DNA of 52,943 nt. Origin: Gnetum montanum. Its lineage: Eukaryota > Streptophyta > Gnetopsida > Gnetales > Gnetaceae. This document shows positions 11,554-23,644 of the stretch, in pieces (within the stretch, counting starts at the first letter, position 1; the number at the start of each line of letters is the position of its first letter). Below the pieces are notes generated by a model. That model made no database searches, was not told the origin of the DNA, and saw only the letters and a list, made by a program, of their open reading frames with translations. The DNA lies in the NCBI GenBank assembly GCA_015680685.1, contig MNCI01028444.1:780015-832957 (forward strand). Reading direction: 5' to 3'. Both the position numbers and the translations under genes were made by a program.

Positions 11554-12480
11554 TGCAACTCATTAGATGATAGGGCCACTAATCAATTTTTGTCTAGCAA
11601 GTTGAGATTCATTAATCTTTCTTTTTGTGCTAAACTTAAGTCAAGGTCAAGGTCATAGGCTATTGAAAGTGTAAAAATTTCAAATTGAATAGGAAGTGTT
11701 AGTAATTTTTCATACACTAGCTCATAGGGAGAATAGCCTATAGGAAGCTTCCATGTTGAGAAATAGGCCCAAAGGGCATCATTGAGTTTTGTGCTCCAAT
11801 CTTTCCTATAATTACTGACAATTCTCATTAGGATCTTTGTGATTTCCCTATTTATAACCTTGACTTAACCATTGGCTTAAGGGTGGTAGGATGTTGTTAG
11901 TTTATGTTCAACCCCCAAGCATTACATAAGCTTCCAAAGGGTAGTGCTTGTAAAGTGGGTTCCATTGTCAAAAATTAATGCACGTGGTACACCAAACCTA
12001 TTTACTACATTCTATTGTACAAACCAACAAGCAATAGAAGATGTACAATTGGTGACAGTTGCTGCTTCTACCCATTTTGTACAATAGTTAACAGCAACTA
12101 TGATGTATGTCTTTCCATTCGACATGGGCATGATGGGACCCATGAAATTAATGCCCTAGATGTCGAAGGGTTCCAGTGGTTGGATCCACTATTGAGGTTC
12201 CTCCATTCGAGCAATCATTTCATCATCACATTGGCAACATTGACAAGAGTGGACAAATTGGTGAGCATCCCTGAAAATTATTGGCCAATAATACCTTGCC
12301 ATCAAGATTTTGATGGTCATGTGTCTTCCAGCATAATGGCCCCCACAAGGACCCTCATGAGCATCTTGGAGAACACATAATTGATTAGCATTGGGAATAT
12401 ACCAATGTACCAAGCCATCAGTGCACACCTTGTAGAGGTGTCCGTTGATCTCCACAAAGCATAGTGAAGAAACTATTGTT
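11554..12480 (-). pseudogene. Integrase of element A (zinc and catalytic domains)
   Basis: Reading right to left, the zinc-binding domain is seen as HEGPCGGHYAGR followed by CQCC (12189-12455). The catalytic core follows with FMGPIMPMSNGKTY, FDNGTHF and NGQVKV (about 12180-11830), then a well-kept stretch to 11583. The three catalytic acids should be D, D, E. Here the first reads N (GINFMGP), the second D is kept, and the third reads K (NGQVKV), so the enzyme is dead beyond its stop codons. The C-terminus continues at 3610 after insertion D. Confidence 0.8.
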
Positions 12481-12599
12481 TCTTCTGGTGGTCCAACCCT
12501 TATGGCATATCTTGAGTGAGAATATAGGTAAGAATGTCATCATACCATTTAGGCTCAATGGGAAATTATTCAGTTATAGCCTTGGCAAAGATGAGTTAA

Positions 12600-13490
12600 T
12601 CAAGAAACAAATCAAATAGTGGGCTTTCCTCCTCTTTGTTGTCCCATTGCAACCGAGAAAAGTGGTCAGTGATCACATTCTTAGTTCCTTTTTGATATAT
12701 TATCATAAGATTGAATTCCTGCAAGACCACCAGCCACTATATGACACCAAGGCTTACCGTTGGCTTATTCATCAGGAAGCAAATCACACTGTGGTCAGTG
12801 TGCACAAATACTTTATATCCAAGCACATAGTACCTAAACTTCTCTAAAGCAAACACCACTGCCATTAATTCTTTTTATGTGGTGGTCTAATTAGTTGTGC
12901 ACATATAATGCTTTGGCTTGCGCAGTGGATGTAATATGGACATTTTTTGTCATCTAACTATGTAAGCACATTTCCCAAGGCATAATTTAATGCATCCATC
13001 ATAAAATAAAATGGTCTAGACCAATCGGATGCCTATAGAATTGGAGTTTCTACAAGTTTCTCCTTCAGCTATTGGAATGTTTTTTTACATTCCTTGGTCT
13101 AGACAAATAGAGCATCTTTCTTTGTTAACTCAACCAATAGTTTTGCAATCTTAGAGAAATTCTCTATGAATCATTCATAGTAGCTAATGTGTCTGAGGAA
13201 TGATCAAACATCTTTTACAGTTTCTGATTAGTAGGTAATTCCTTGGATGATCCTTATCATTTTGAGCTCAACCTCAATTCATGCTTGTGAGATTCTATGC
13301 CCCAATACAATGCCCTCCTAGACCATCAGATGACTCTTTTGACAATTAAGCTGCAAATTTATTTCCACACATCTTTTTAGTACTTGCTCAAGGTGGTCTA
13401 AGGCTTACTCGAATGTAGCGCCATAAGTGGAGAAGTCATCCATAAAGACTTCCACTCTGCTACCGATTTGCTATTAAAAGATGCTTAACT
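12600..13490 (-). pseudogene. RT (5'-deleted) and RNase H of element A
   Basis: The minus strand gives the RT motif C as VEVFMDDFSTYG (about 13425-13465), then thumb/connection sequence with VLGHRIS, then RNase H with KELMAVVFALEKF and VHTDHSV (about 12770-12890). The tract upstream of FMDD, which should carry the fingers and palm motifs A and B, is missing. The frame passes within a few bases from the protease-RT linker (KVKHLL) to just before FMDD. Comparison with C suggests a loss of roughly 640 bp. The DD pair is intact, unlike in C. Confidence 0.75.
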
Positions 13491-13499
13491 TTAAGGGGC

Positions 13500-14223
13500 T
13501 CTTCTTTAAAATTTTCAAGAATTTCCAACTCTTCCTAATATGTGTCATCATTTGCATTATCAGAGAGTTTATAATGAACTTGCTCTAGTTCATCCATGCC
13601 TGTGACATAAGTGCATGTTAGGCTCTTAGTTGATTCCATGCACATTATGCTACTTTTAGGATCAATGGTCAATCACTGGGTGACCTATTATTTTGTGGCT
13701 ACTGTGTATAGACAACTTTGAATATCTACTTCAGGTGCACACTACCTGCATGTAGAAATGGATGCTCATTTAATGGATGAGAGTTTCTACATGCAATTAC
13801 ACCCTATATGGTTGTACACAATGCATGGAACTTGCTTCTTCTTGATCTTTCCGAATGCATTTTCCTTATATATTTTTAGAGAAAGATCTTTGATGCCCAT
13901 TATTACATCAATAGTGCTTAACCATGCCCTTCCCATGATTATTGGAAAGTCCCCTTTACAATTCTCAACCTTGATCACTAGGAAATCAGCAAGATAAGAC
14001 CACCCACAAATAATGGTCATAATGTCTTCCACTAGTCTCAATGGAACAGTAATGGATTGGTCTACCAATTCCAATTGGATATTGCTCTTCTTGAGAGGTG
14101 GCATGTTTCAAGTAGTATACATCTCATGATAAATCAAGTTCACACTAGAACCTAAATCAAGAAGAGCTTTACATGGCTCATTCCCAACAATCTACAAATA
14201 GATAAGAGGACTCCTAAGATTAA
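13500..14223 (-). pseudogene. Aspartic protease and linker of element A
   Basis: The retroviral-type protease active site reads CKALLDLGSSVNL at about 14140-14175, close to the usual LLDLGASVN of this clade, with the catalytic Asp kept. It is followed by a well-conserved stretch (13787-14104) containing VDQSITVPL and IIMGRAWLS, typical of the Athila/Tat protease C-terminus. The remainder is the linker to RT. The protease would process the Gag-Pol polyprotein. Frame breaks are present near 14105. Confidence 0.75.
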
Positions 14224-16810
14224 CTAATTTTCTAGGAAGGTTGCCAACCCAAATCCAATCAAATATGACATGAGTGAGCATAACAGTATGGATTTTGGGT
14301 GGTATTTGGTTTGAAGGGTACTCAAAGGAATTAGATGCAAAGAGAGATGAAGAAGCAAGGTTGCCAACTGCATGTGTATGTGAGGGCTTAGATGCCCTGT
14401 TGGATAAAAAAAAAGATCATTTTTGTGATCTAGTATCCGAACCACTCGGTTGATGAACTAATTGTAGATTGATGGCATTGGTGGCATTGCATTGTTGTGG
14501 TTGGGCTAGAAGTTCACACTACATAGATGAAGTAGGTGATAGTTGTGTTAAGGATGGAGGAAAAAATGTAGGGATAGGAGAAGGATAAGGATAAGAAGTG
14601 GTATTCCTTCTTGAATGTGGAGAATGGGTTTGATGATATTTGGGAGGGTAGTAGTGATGTTAGAAAGGAGAAACATGATTGGAAGAATCACATGGAGACA
14701 AGGGTTGCTGAACATAATACCCATATGGATCAAGTTATCTATAAGGGTATTACTGCCTTGGTGGTGGCAGCGCCAATGATTATGGTTGCTACCACTGTTG
14801 ATACTACTCGTATGGTTGGGGTGGAGTTCCACTTGGATAATACTATTGTTATTGATGGAACTACCTAGGATTACCTTCAGGATAAGCTAATCTTCTAAGT
14901 GTTTGCCTTTTTTCTAGTCATGGATTCAGAACATATATTCCAGACTCTTGTAAGTGTGACATGATGGGGCAACATCTCTTAGAATGTTCATATTGGCAAA
15001 TGTCACATCCACCATCATCATCTGATTCAGTTCTTGCAACTTCCTCTATTGTAGCAATCTTACCCTTACCCCTTTGATTGGCACATTTAGCTTCCTTTCA
15101 CCTCCTTTGATCATGATCACTACCTTGTTCTTTAGACTCTTCAGCAATTTTTAGGATAGCTTGAAATTTTCTATCCATAGAGTCCCATAACTGATCTACC
15201 TTAGCCAAAATTTCAAAGGTAAAATTTTGAATCATTGAGGTCTTTTGATTCACTACCTCATCAAGTGATTATTCCTCCTTAGTGTCACAAAATCAAGCAT
15301 CCCTCTTGTGAATGGAAGGATTATGGTTGTTTTCTTTTGCACTTTCACATTTCCTCAACTCTCCTTCTTCTTTTTCTACCTACTAGATTAGCCTTTGGAT
15401 TTTATGGGCTCTTAATTCTAATAATCACCCTTGGGCATAAACTCCAAGATTTTTCCTTGATTCTGATCAAAGCCCATCTATGATGTGGTGAGGTTGCTCC
15501 TATTAAGAATAACCATGGCTAGGAAATCTATGTAATAAGGAATAGTATTGGTCCATGGTAGCATCCAAGAGTTCATGTGTCCCTTGTTTCCATCCTTGGA
15601 TCTGCCTCCTCAAGTTGGACACTCGAGAGTACATCTGATATTTGTCATTGAATATTTTGAGCATTGTACTCCATTGTCTAATGGATTCTAATTCTAAAGA
15701 TTGGTACTAGCTTTTTGCTTCTTTAATGAGTGTCCTAGAAAATAACTTAAGCTTTTGCCAATCATTTTCTATATTTTACAAGGCACAAGCATCATGGAAA
15801 GCTTGAAGATGGTTCTATGGATCTAAGTTATATTTCCCTTCAAACCTAAGGATATTGTTCATGTCTAGCCTCTTGATCTGACTATCCTTAATGTGCCTTG
15901 TAGGAATTTTCACTACCTCTACAATGTTTAACATGCTTCAAGTAGTGAGCAAAGGCTCGTCGAGGCCATGATTCTGGTGCGTATGATGCCCTCTACTACC
16001 CCTTCATTCATGGCGATGGACCTCTCTTGAACATCCACACCCTAGGTCTTGACTTACCCAATGGTCTCTATGATCATCTCAATCCTATTGGTCACCTCCA
16101 TCATGATTGCGCCCCCTGAGGTTGCATTCAAAGCTAGAAGAGAAAGATGATGATGAAGGTGAAGGGGAAGGAGGACTAGCGCCATCACAGTGCCTACCAC
16201 CCCCTCTTTTGTGATCATGGCCATGATCACGATCAGGTTTCTTATCCACATCCCTACCATGAATCTCCTCTTTGTATCTCCCTTTATCATTGGATCTATT
16301 CTTGCCAAAACCTAGATTATGGATTGTGGACTATAGGTTCCAGTGCTAAGCTCCTTCACCAAAGTTAAAGAGAAGAGTTTTGCTAAATGGAAAATCCTTA
16401 GAGAAGGGTTCTCCACCATCTTTTTGGTACATCAGGTATGGGGAATCATTGAATTGCTTCCCCTTCACCAATTCGTAGCACTGATCTAGTTGTTGATCCC
16501 TTAGAAGTTGTTCATTAGTGGGATGATAATCCCTTTCATCACTATCCTACACAACATACTCAGCATGAAGTCCCTAGAAGCCCAATCACATAAGAGTTTG
16601 TTGGAGCATCATAGGAGCAAATTGATCAAGTGGCAACACAATGTTGCTCTCCATGTCACACCACCATAGCAGTTCATCCTAGCGTAGGACAAAGGTGAAA
16701 TTGGGTACATACTCATCAAGATGAGCATATACCACTCTGTATTGTTGGGGCACCTTCTAATTTACTCCATTAGACTTGGGTGGAGAATCACTCCTGTGAG
16801 AAGAAGACAT
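14224..16810 (-). pseudogene. gag of element A, broken
   Basis: The start ATG at 16810 gives MSSSHRSDS, matching the gag start of F (51706). An acidic/basic low-complexity part rich in Arg, Asp and Ser follows (about 16330-16060). The Retrotrans_gag domain (about 15870-15480) contains NNILRFEGKYN, WYQSLELESIRQW and LHRFPSHGYS. Next come a charged helix, a zinc-knuckle-like motif CDICQYEHSKRCC (about 14970-15015), and a Pro/Tyr/Gln-rich tail. Many TAG stops lie where C or F have Gln or Trp. Gag forms the particle core and binds element RNA. Confidence 0.75.
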
Positions 16811-16955
16811 CTTGTGTTAGAAAACAAGAAATGCAATGTGCTTCTTAAAATTGTTGTAGTTATTTTAATGTATGATATGACTTTAGGGTTCATTCCAATG
16901 ATCTTGAATAATCTTTTTCACTAAGCCCTAGATAGTGCACGTAACAACAAAAGGT

Positions 16956-16973
16956 CCCCAGCAACAGCACCAA
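16956..16973 (-). other. Primer binding site of element A
   Basis: The minus strand reads TTGGTGCTGTTGCTGGGG directly after the 5' LTR. It matches the complement of the plant tRNA-Asp 3' end (TGGCGCCGTTGCCGGGG) at 14 of 17 positions. It sets the element orientation. Confidence 0.75.
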
Positions 16974-17842
16974 TGATGAGCAACGAGGTGCCCCTATGCC
17001 CAACCATATGAATCACAAGCATTCACATGCAATTTGGTTGAATTTCATAAACCTTAAGTTCCCAAGTACACTAGTTTTAGGATGTAAAATCTAATTGTGA
17101 CAATCATTGTCTTCTCAACTACACTTGTGGAGCTTAATTATATGGTTAAGTGTAATTGAGACACATGATTTTTATTATTTTATATTTTATTCGTCTACGA
17201 TTAACAACAGGTTGAAACTCAATTTATAATCAATCTAACTAATCTAATTGCTAATTAATAACTAACTACCCTAACATAAGTATCCAGTTCCACTTTTTGT
17301 GCACATCCTGAACATGTATAACATTGCTAAGTTACCAAATGTTAAGCGTTACTAAGATTACCAAGAGTCATACGAGTGCTCGAAGTGGTCATGCTTATGT
17401 GCTTAATCAAGTACTATTTAATCTAGCTAGCTCACTTTAGCTTAATTACTTGGTAGTATTAAATGAAATTGCACATAACATTAAATGCATGAATAAAATA
17501 TATAAGCTAGCCAAGGTGCTACAAAGTTTGATCAAAAAGCTCATCTTTATTGTCGCACATACTATTGTGCTTAGGTACAACAATGCTCGAATAAAGATCC
17601 CTACACTCAATGACTCTTGTTGTGGGCACTTTGGAAAATATTCTAACTTTGGAGAAAAGAAACTGAAAGAGCTCTGCTATGCTATGATAAAAGCTATGCC
17701 TAAACCATGTGCCCAAGCACTATATTTATAGGCTAGAACACACCCCGTGATATTGGATATCTGACATCACCTCTTGGGACTTGATATCACGTATTTGATA
17801 TCAGGGCTCCAATATCAAAGCTAGGCAAAATACAATTCATCA
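16974..17842 (-). repeat. 5' LTR of element A
   Basis: Partner of 460-1341. It ends TACAATTCATCA followed by the target duplication ATAAT. On the minus strand a TATA box (TATAAATATA, 17721-17730) would drive the element transcript. U3 lies between it and 17842 and contains short GATATC-like subrepeats. Confidence 0.9.
17721..17730 (-). promoter_or_regulatory. TATA box of element A 5' LTR
   Basis: TATAAATATA on the minus strand, at the place equivalent to the TATA boxes of B (33728-33735), C (50323-50331) and F (50800-50807). Confidence 0.6.
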
Positions 17843-18360
17843 ATAATGACAAATAAGTATGAGCTAAGTGTAGACCCTTGATGTAGAGTTACTATTACTA
17901 AAAAATCAAATGTTGTTCCATAAGTTATTTTAATTTTAGTGGTAGCTCCTTCATACATATCTTGAATCACCTTAATATATTTATTAAGGATGTTTTTCCT
18001 CTCCAAGGCCCACCTAGGCACTCTGTCATATGCTTTTTCTATGTTTTCTAAATTTCTTCATCAATTATCATATTAAGAAAATAGCCTCTATAGTAGATCT
18101 TCCTAACATAAATCCAAAATAACTTTCTAATACTATTGATTCAAGTTTGAGATATTATTCTATGAATCTCTCCCAAAGCTTCATGGTATGGATCATTAGC
18201 TTAATCCCTCTATAATTTGAATAATTTTGTACATCTCATTTATTTATGTGGACGGGAACAACAATGTTTTTTCTCTAATTATTGGGCATTTTTCTATCCT
18301 TTAAAATTTTGTTAAATAATTGTGTCACCCACAAAATTCCTATATCTCCTAGTGCTTTCC
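17843..18360 (-). pseudogene. LINE reverse transcriptase, central part
   Basis: The minus strand shows the plant L1-type RT order: a tract with HTMKLWERFIE (about 18160-18200), GFMLGRSTIEAIF (about 18060-18115), VPRWALE (about 18000-18020) and an intact run with VIQDMYEGATT and LHQGSTLSSYLF (17850-17985). The frame resumes at 459 with the VDD catalytic box. Stops and frameshifts are present. The recognisable LINE ends near 18360. Confidence 0.85.
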
Positions 18361-18980
18361 AAGCTTGAACTTGTTATTAGAATAAATATAATATATATTA
18401 TTAACTTTAATACATGTGATATGATAATGTTTGGATATATGCTTGTTAATTTTCCAATGACAAAAACCCATACATTGAAATTGTAAGGGAAAAGTCAAGC
18501 TAGCTTCATCATGTATATTTCTAATTGTTATTATTGTTGGATACCACCAACAAAAGGTTTATTAGAAAAATATATTAAATAGTTCCCTTATAATTTGTTG
18601 GGTAAAATTCTAGACATCATGTCACATGAAAAATGACTAATCGATGCCTATAGAATTCACACCCTCATCATAATCATACATAATAAATACAACATTGAAT
18701 CATTAAAACATTAATTAGTTTTACTTACCTATGTTACAATACATTTTCTATCTACAGTTTAATTTACATTTATATAGATAGGTTCTTTAAACAAGATAAA
18801 AATGTAAGACTTCTATTTGATTACTTTCATGTTATAGTTTTCTCCTTGCATATTGATAAATCATCTTAGTTCTTCTTTACTTTTGGAAAAATAAAAAAGA
18901 AAATAGCAACAACAAAAAAGAATATACCTCTTCTCTTATTCAAATGATGAATGTAATATTAAGATTAATAATCTAAGAGG
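18361..18980. other. AT-rich sequence without recognisable genes
   Basis: No ORF, no repeat partner in the window and no terminal structure that I can see. It lies between the LINE remnant and the old LTR at 18981. Confidence 0.5.
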
Positions 18981-19783
18981 TGATTCTTAGGGCTCAACAT
19001 TATAAATTCACAAGCATTATATGATAGACTTAATGAAGTTTTGTGGCAGGTTAGAAATATCTATTATTGATTATAATCACATGTTATCTTCCTAACATGT
19101 AGAGTTATGATGTATGATTAAGTGTACTTAAGGTGTATGATTAATGTATTATTTAATCTCATTTATATCTAAAATAAAACACACAGGATATTCAAAATGT
19201 AAATGAAATGCCATGAACTAATTAAGAATGCAAAATTAGTAAATCCTAAGTGCATTGAATAGCCATTCCATTAAGCTTTCATCGATCTTACACGATAACT
19301 ACCAAACAAACTAAGTTAAGTATTTTAAGTGCTTGAGATCTTAATATATTTAATCCACATTACGAATTATAAATGTAAATGTAAACATTATGATTACTAT
19401 AATTGATAATTTATATAAAATGCTAGAAAGTAAATGGTAGAAAAATTAACTACTAAGACCAAAGTGCTACAATATACTCTAAAATTAATCTCAATCTTAT
19501 TATTGAACATAATTAGATTCAAGCATAACACTCTATCAACTAACATTGCTAACTCTCTAAATCTATGAAAATAAACTATAAACTAACATTACTAACTCTC
19601 TAAATTTACAAAAAAAAACTATAAAAATTTCTTTACAATTAAACTAAAATGCATGATTTCTTGTCATGTTAAGTATTTATAGACAATGTAGGACTTGGCA
19701 TTAACACTAGTATGTTAACATAGTTACCACTGTGTAGATGCATGACATAAGCATATCAATGATTCTTGTTGTACCACTCATCA
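18981..19783 (-). repeat. Old degenerate LTR, probable 3' LTR of element E
   Basis: Starts TGATTCTTAGGGCTCAAC and ends GTACCACTCATCA. It follows the A/B/C LTR plan: an opening related to the CCAACCA...AATCACAAG start, a middle with GATTACCA-like and ATTAAGTG-like blocks, a TATA-like TATAAATA on the minus strand near 19671-19680, and the TCATCA end. Directly after it, TACCTTGATAACCAACTTAAAACTCATTC parallels the polypurine/3' region boundary of B. Heavy divergence marks it as one of the oldest layers. Confidence 0.65.
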
Positions 19784-22616
19784 TACCTTGATAACCAACT
19801 TAAAACTCATTCTTAAGTTTTAATAAAATGATATTTATACAAATTACAAATAATTTTGACGTGAATCAACTAACTTACAAAATTACAAGTGTCACATATG
19901 AAAAAGTTTTGAAGTGGTTAACCTTATAGAAAATTGGTTACATTATGGATGAAAACTTTGACAAATGACCAAATCGTCAATTCACAATCTTGGTGACATT
20001 AATTTCTTGCTCTAGAAATAATAAAAAGTTTAATTCAACTTGCACTTCATTAATTAGATTCTTCCCTTGAATTTTACTAAGGAGATTCTACATTAAGGTT
20101 ATCACATGGACTATTGGAAGTAGACCAAGGTGTGTAAAGTCCTCTTGTGCATTTTATCCTCATGTTAGCCTAGTGGAAAGGGTCTTGGCCTAGTAACCCT
20201 AGGGTCATAGGTTTGATTCTACTAGGTACCACTAAGTTACAAACTAAAAAATAAAAAATTTTCATAAAAATAATTCTAAAATTAGTTTGATATATTCAAC
20301 GAGTCTCACTTAGGAATCAAAATTGACAAGTGAGTTAAATCCATATAACAAGGTGAATTTAGCTATACATTTTAAAATTTATTAGAATAATAATTTTAGA
20401 AGAATTTTATTTAAAAAATTACATTTTATTTGAACTTTAGTCTTAATGTACATGAGTAAAAATTCCAATTTCAATAATTAGACTTCATGAATAAACTCAA
20501 TTTTAAGTTCATGGTAACATCTTTTTGATTCTACTAAATGCTGCATAAGTTCTTGTGTTGATCTCCATCTTGATTTTCTTACCTTTTAGATGTCAATTTT
20601 ATTAAGATCCAAAATATTAATTGTTTAATGCTTATTTAATAGAAATTTCTCATTCTTACAATCAATCTATTATCCTTTTTACATAAGATTTTAAATATGA
20701 ATTAATTTTTAATTATTTTGATAGACTAAAGTATTAAATCCTTCTTATTTTATCTTTATTTTCAATTTTAAGCATTGGAATATTTTTTAAAATTTCTAAT
20801 TTTATTTTATCCATGACTAATTTTATAACTTTAGATGTGAGTTAATGAAAATCTAGATGGAAAAGGGCTTAGATTGGTAAATATGTTGCTATTTAAAGGT
20901 TCATAAGAAACAACTATAAAGGCTCCCCTTTGTGTTGAAGCTATAAGTGATATTTGGAGAATACTAATAGTTTTTTATATAGCTAGTCGTAAGCAAGGTG
21001 TTAATGCATACCTCTCACATTAAATGCACCTAGAAAATGCCATGAAACATCTATTTTTTAAAAATTTTCTTTGTGTTGCTAACTATCTAAGGTTGCCCAA
21101 ACTCTTATGTTCAATTCTTTTCATGACCTTGAAGTAAAAAAACCCTAAAGTATGATATTTTACGTTCTCAAGGTAAGGTTTTGAAAAGAAACAAATCAGA
21201 CATTTCCAAGGTCAACTTTAGTTATATAGGATCTTAAGACATTCTAGTGAAAATAGGGGGAGGGGGTTGCATGTAGGTGTTCGACCTCAATAATAAATGT
21301 GTTACAAAAAAAATTTAAAATACAATCTAGAGAAGCATCAAAAAGAAGTAAAACTCTAGCAAAACATTAAAAAATGGGCCAATTGTTTTGGGGATTCCTT
21401 TTAGATTTTCATTCTTAAAACCAATCTTGAAAGCCACCCTATGGGGTAAGAGAAGGATAGACCTTGCCATCTTTCAGAAGTATTCTCTTAGGTTTTCACC
21501 TCTTACTAAAGGCTTGTTATAAATAAAAAAAGGATTAAAAAACAGATATATACTAAAGGTTGTAGCTAATACATAAGCTATTGAATGATGTTACCTTGAG
21601 GAGATAAAATAAGAAAATGTGATAAATTATTAATAAGAGTTATTCTCACACTAAGTTCCTAGCTTCTTACCTTGGATAGTCATTAACTAATGTTTTAGTA
21701 GGCACCCTAGCAATTTAATGTCAATGAAAATCATGAATCAAATCAAAATAATGCCCATCAATCATTTACAAGGATTTGCCCCATATTGTTATAAATTAAG
21801 GATAAAAATCTATACCAAATTAGTGAGATGAGATAGTAGAATATGAAAGCATAAGTAATAATATTATTATAAATGTGATGAGTTATGTGTATGATATGTG
21901 ATTAATGAGTATCATCTTACCTTTTCTTTTAAATCATATCACTTATCAATGGGATTACATTGCATCATTATGAGACTATCATCATTGAGTTAATTATAAA
22001 GACAAACTTGGCTACATGACCTTTATTGATTTTATTATAAGGATATTATGGAATACATTTAGTATAGTGTGTTCTTAAGTCATTTGTGAATGGTGTACCT
22101 TTGGACATGGATGCATGTTTATCTAGTCACATAACAACTCCTAACCATACTAGAGGAGCAACTTCAAACATGGATAGAAATTTTTTTTGACATAGGTCTA
22201 TCTTCAAATATGGATGACATCATCTTCTAATGATATATCAAGGTTAGTTAAGATATTCTTTATTACTTAATTTCATTTTTTACTAAATTCTACCTTTAGA
22301 CGTGAGTCACATACATTGCTAGTGATATCTAAAGTGGATAGCTTATTATTAATTTGTCTTTTTTTATTTTTACTTTATTTGCAATCATGGTAGGAATTTG
22401 TAAATGTAATTGAACTTAATAATAATGTTTCAAAGCATCAACAATTACCTTGATGTCACATCATTTCTATTTATCCTTGGTCCTTCATCCTTCACTACCA
22501 ATTAGATTACCATGGAAGCTCATTAAAGGTTCTTAAAGATGTAAGAGCCACATTGCATCTATCAATAATGATCTCTTATTAAATTAAAGGAGAAAATGAA
22601 GGAATAATTAAAGTGG
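19784..22616 (-). other. Decayed internal (3') region of element E
   Basis: AT-rich, without ORFs worth calling. Blocks near 22090-22330 (two copies of an ATGGATG/ACAT motif) resemble the 3' regions of B (25610-25760) and A (2490-2540), which supports assignment to an element of this clade. It contains the SINE at 20161-20260 and ends at the insertion point of B. Confidence 0.5.
20161..20260 (+). repeat. tRNA-derived SINE (pol III A and B boxes)
   Basis: An A box TAGCCTAGTGG (20166-20176) and a B box GGTTTGATTC (20210-20219) lie 44 bp apart start to start, as in a tRNA gene. The sequence between them (GGGTCTTGGCCTAGTAACCC) is typical of plant tRNA-derived SINE heads, and an A/T-rich tail follows. 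It does not fold as a real tRNA. The 3' limit is uncertain. Confidence 0.65.
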
Positions 22617-23644
22617 TGATGAGTGGTAGGTACCTCTATGTCCAACCACACAAATCACAAGTGTTCACACACGATCTGGTCAAATTTCATGAATGGGACT
22701 AGTTGTGACATCTAGAGTGTTAAGCATTGATCGCATGACATTGTCTTCCCACTCAAATTAGTGATAAATTTGTCATGTATGATTTAGTCCAAAGTGAGGC
22801 ATATGATAATTGATGTTGTTAGGCCTTAATTACTCCTAGTGATAAACATAATTGGGAATGAAGTTTAGTCCTAAGTCTAAGTCATGATGATAATGTAAAT
22901 CTACTCTAGCCTAGAGTGATGAACATCTAGTCCTAGCATATTGTACATGTCTTAGGTTCATGTAACCATTACTAGGTTACCAAGAATTATGCTACTGGGT
23001 GAACCAAGCAATAACACTACTAGAATTACCAAACGATTACACTTAAATGCTTGAAACCAATCGTACTCATTCCACTTTACTAATGAACCAGAGAGTAAAG
23101 TACTTGGAAATGTAAATGATTAAACTAAGAAAATAGTAAAAACTATGCTAAGTAAAATAGTAAAATGAACTAAATGTTGCAATGATGAAAAGTAATCTCG
23201 ATCTTTATTTCTGAACATGAATTATGCCCAAGTATAGTTCACTCAAATAAAGATTCCATACAACTGCTCAACACCACACTACGGCCATTCACTCTACTAC
23301 TAAAATTACAAAACAAAACTACAAGAATCTACCTAAGGATGGAATGAAACTTATGTAGATCTATGCACCTAAGTGTTGTATTTATAGGTTACACACATCC
23401 CATGATATCAAATCTACGATGTCGTAGCATGTGCTACTATATTGAATATACGACATCATAGATACAATATCATAGTTACAATATCATTGGTGGAAAAAAA
23501 TAAAAAAAATTTCAAATAGATGTGATGTAGCATCTATGACATAGTAGCCAATTGAGATGCATCAACAGGGATGCTACAATGTAGATACAATGTAGCATCT
23601 GCGACATAGCATCTACGATATCTCAACCAACTAATGATTCATCA
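22617..23644 (-). repeat. 3' LTR of element B
   Basis: Begins TGATGAGTGGTAGGTACC and ends CTAATGATTCATCA. TATA-like motif on the minus strand near 23378-23386. Between it and the inner end runs an array of short units mixing CTACGATATC, TACGACATC and GATACAATATC (about 23400-23630), also seen in the 5' LTR. Confidence 0.88.

Larger units (their letters stand above)
460..17842 (-). mobile_element. Element A: Athila/Tat-like Ty3/gypsy LTR retrotransposon
   Basis: A complete but decayed LTR element read right to left. It has a 5' LTR at 16974-17842, primer site at 16956-16973, gag at 14224-16810, protease and pol at 11554-14223 continuing at 3260-3610, a 3' untranslated region, a polypurine tract at 1342-1353 and a 3' LTR at 460-1341. 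Both outer flanks carry ATAAT (455-459 and 17843-17847), a perfect target duplication. Of the roughly 17.4 kb, about 7.9 kb is the later insertion D, leaving a native length near 9.4 kb. It lies inside a LINE. Stops, frameshifts and a deletion across RT make it non-autonomous. Confidence 0.9.

Noticed and set aside
20160-20235. A functional tRNA gene
   Set aside because: The A and B boxes are present but acceptor and anticodon stems do not pair; a SINE head explains it.
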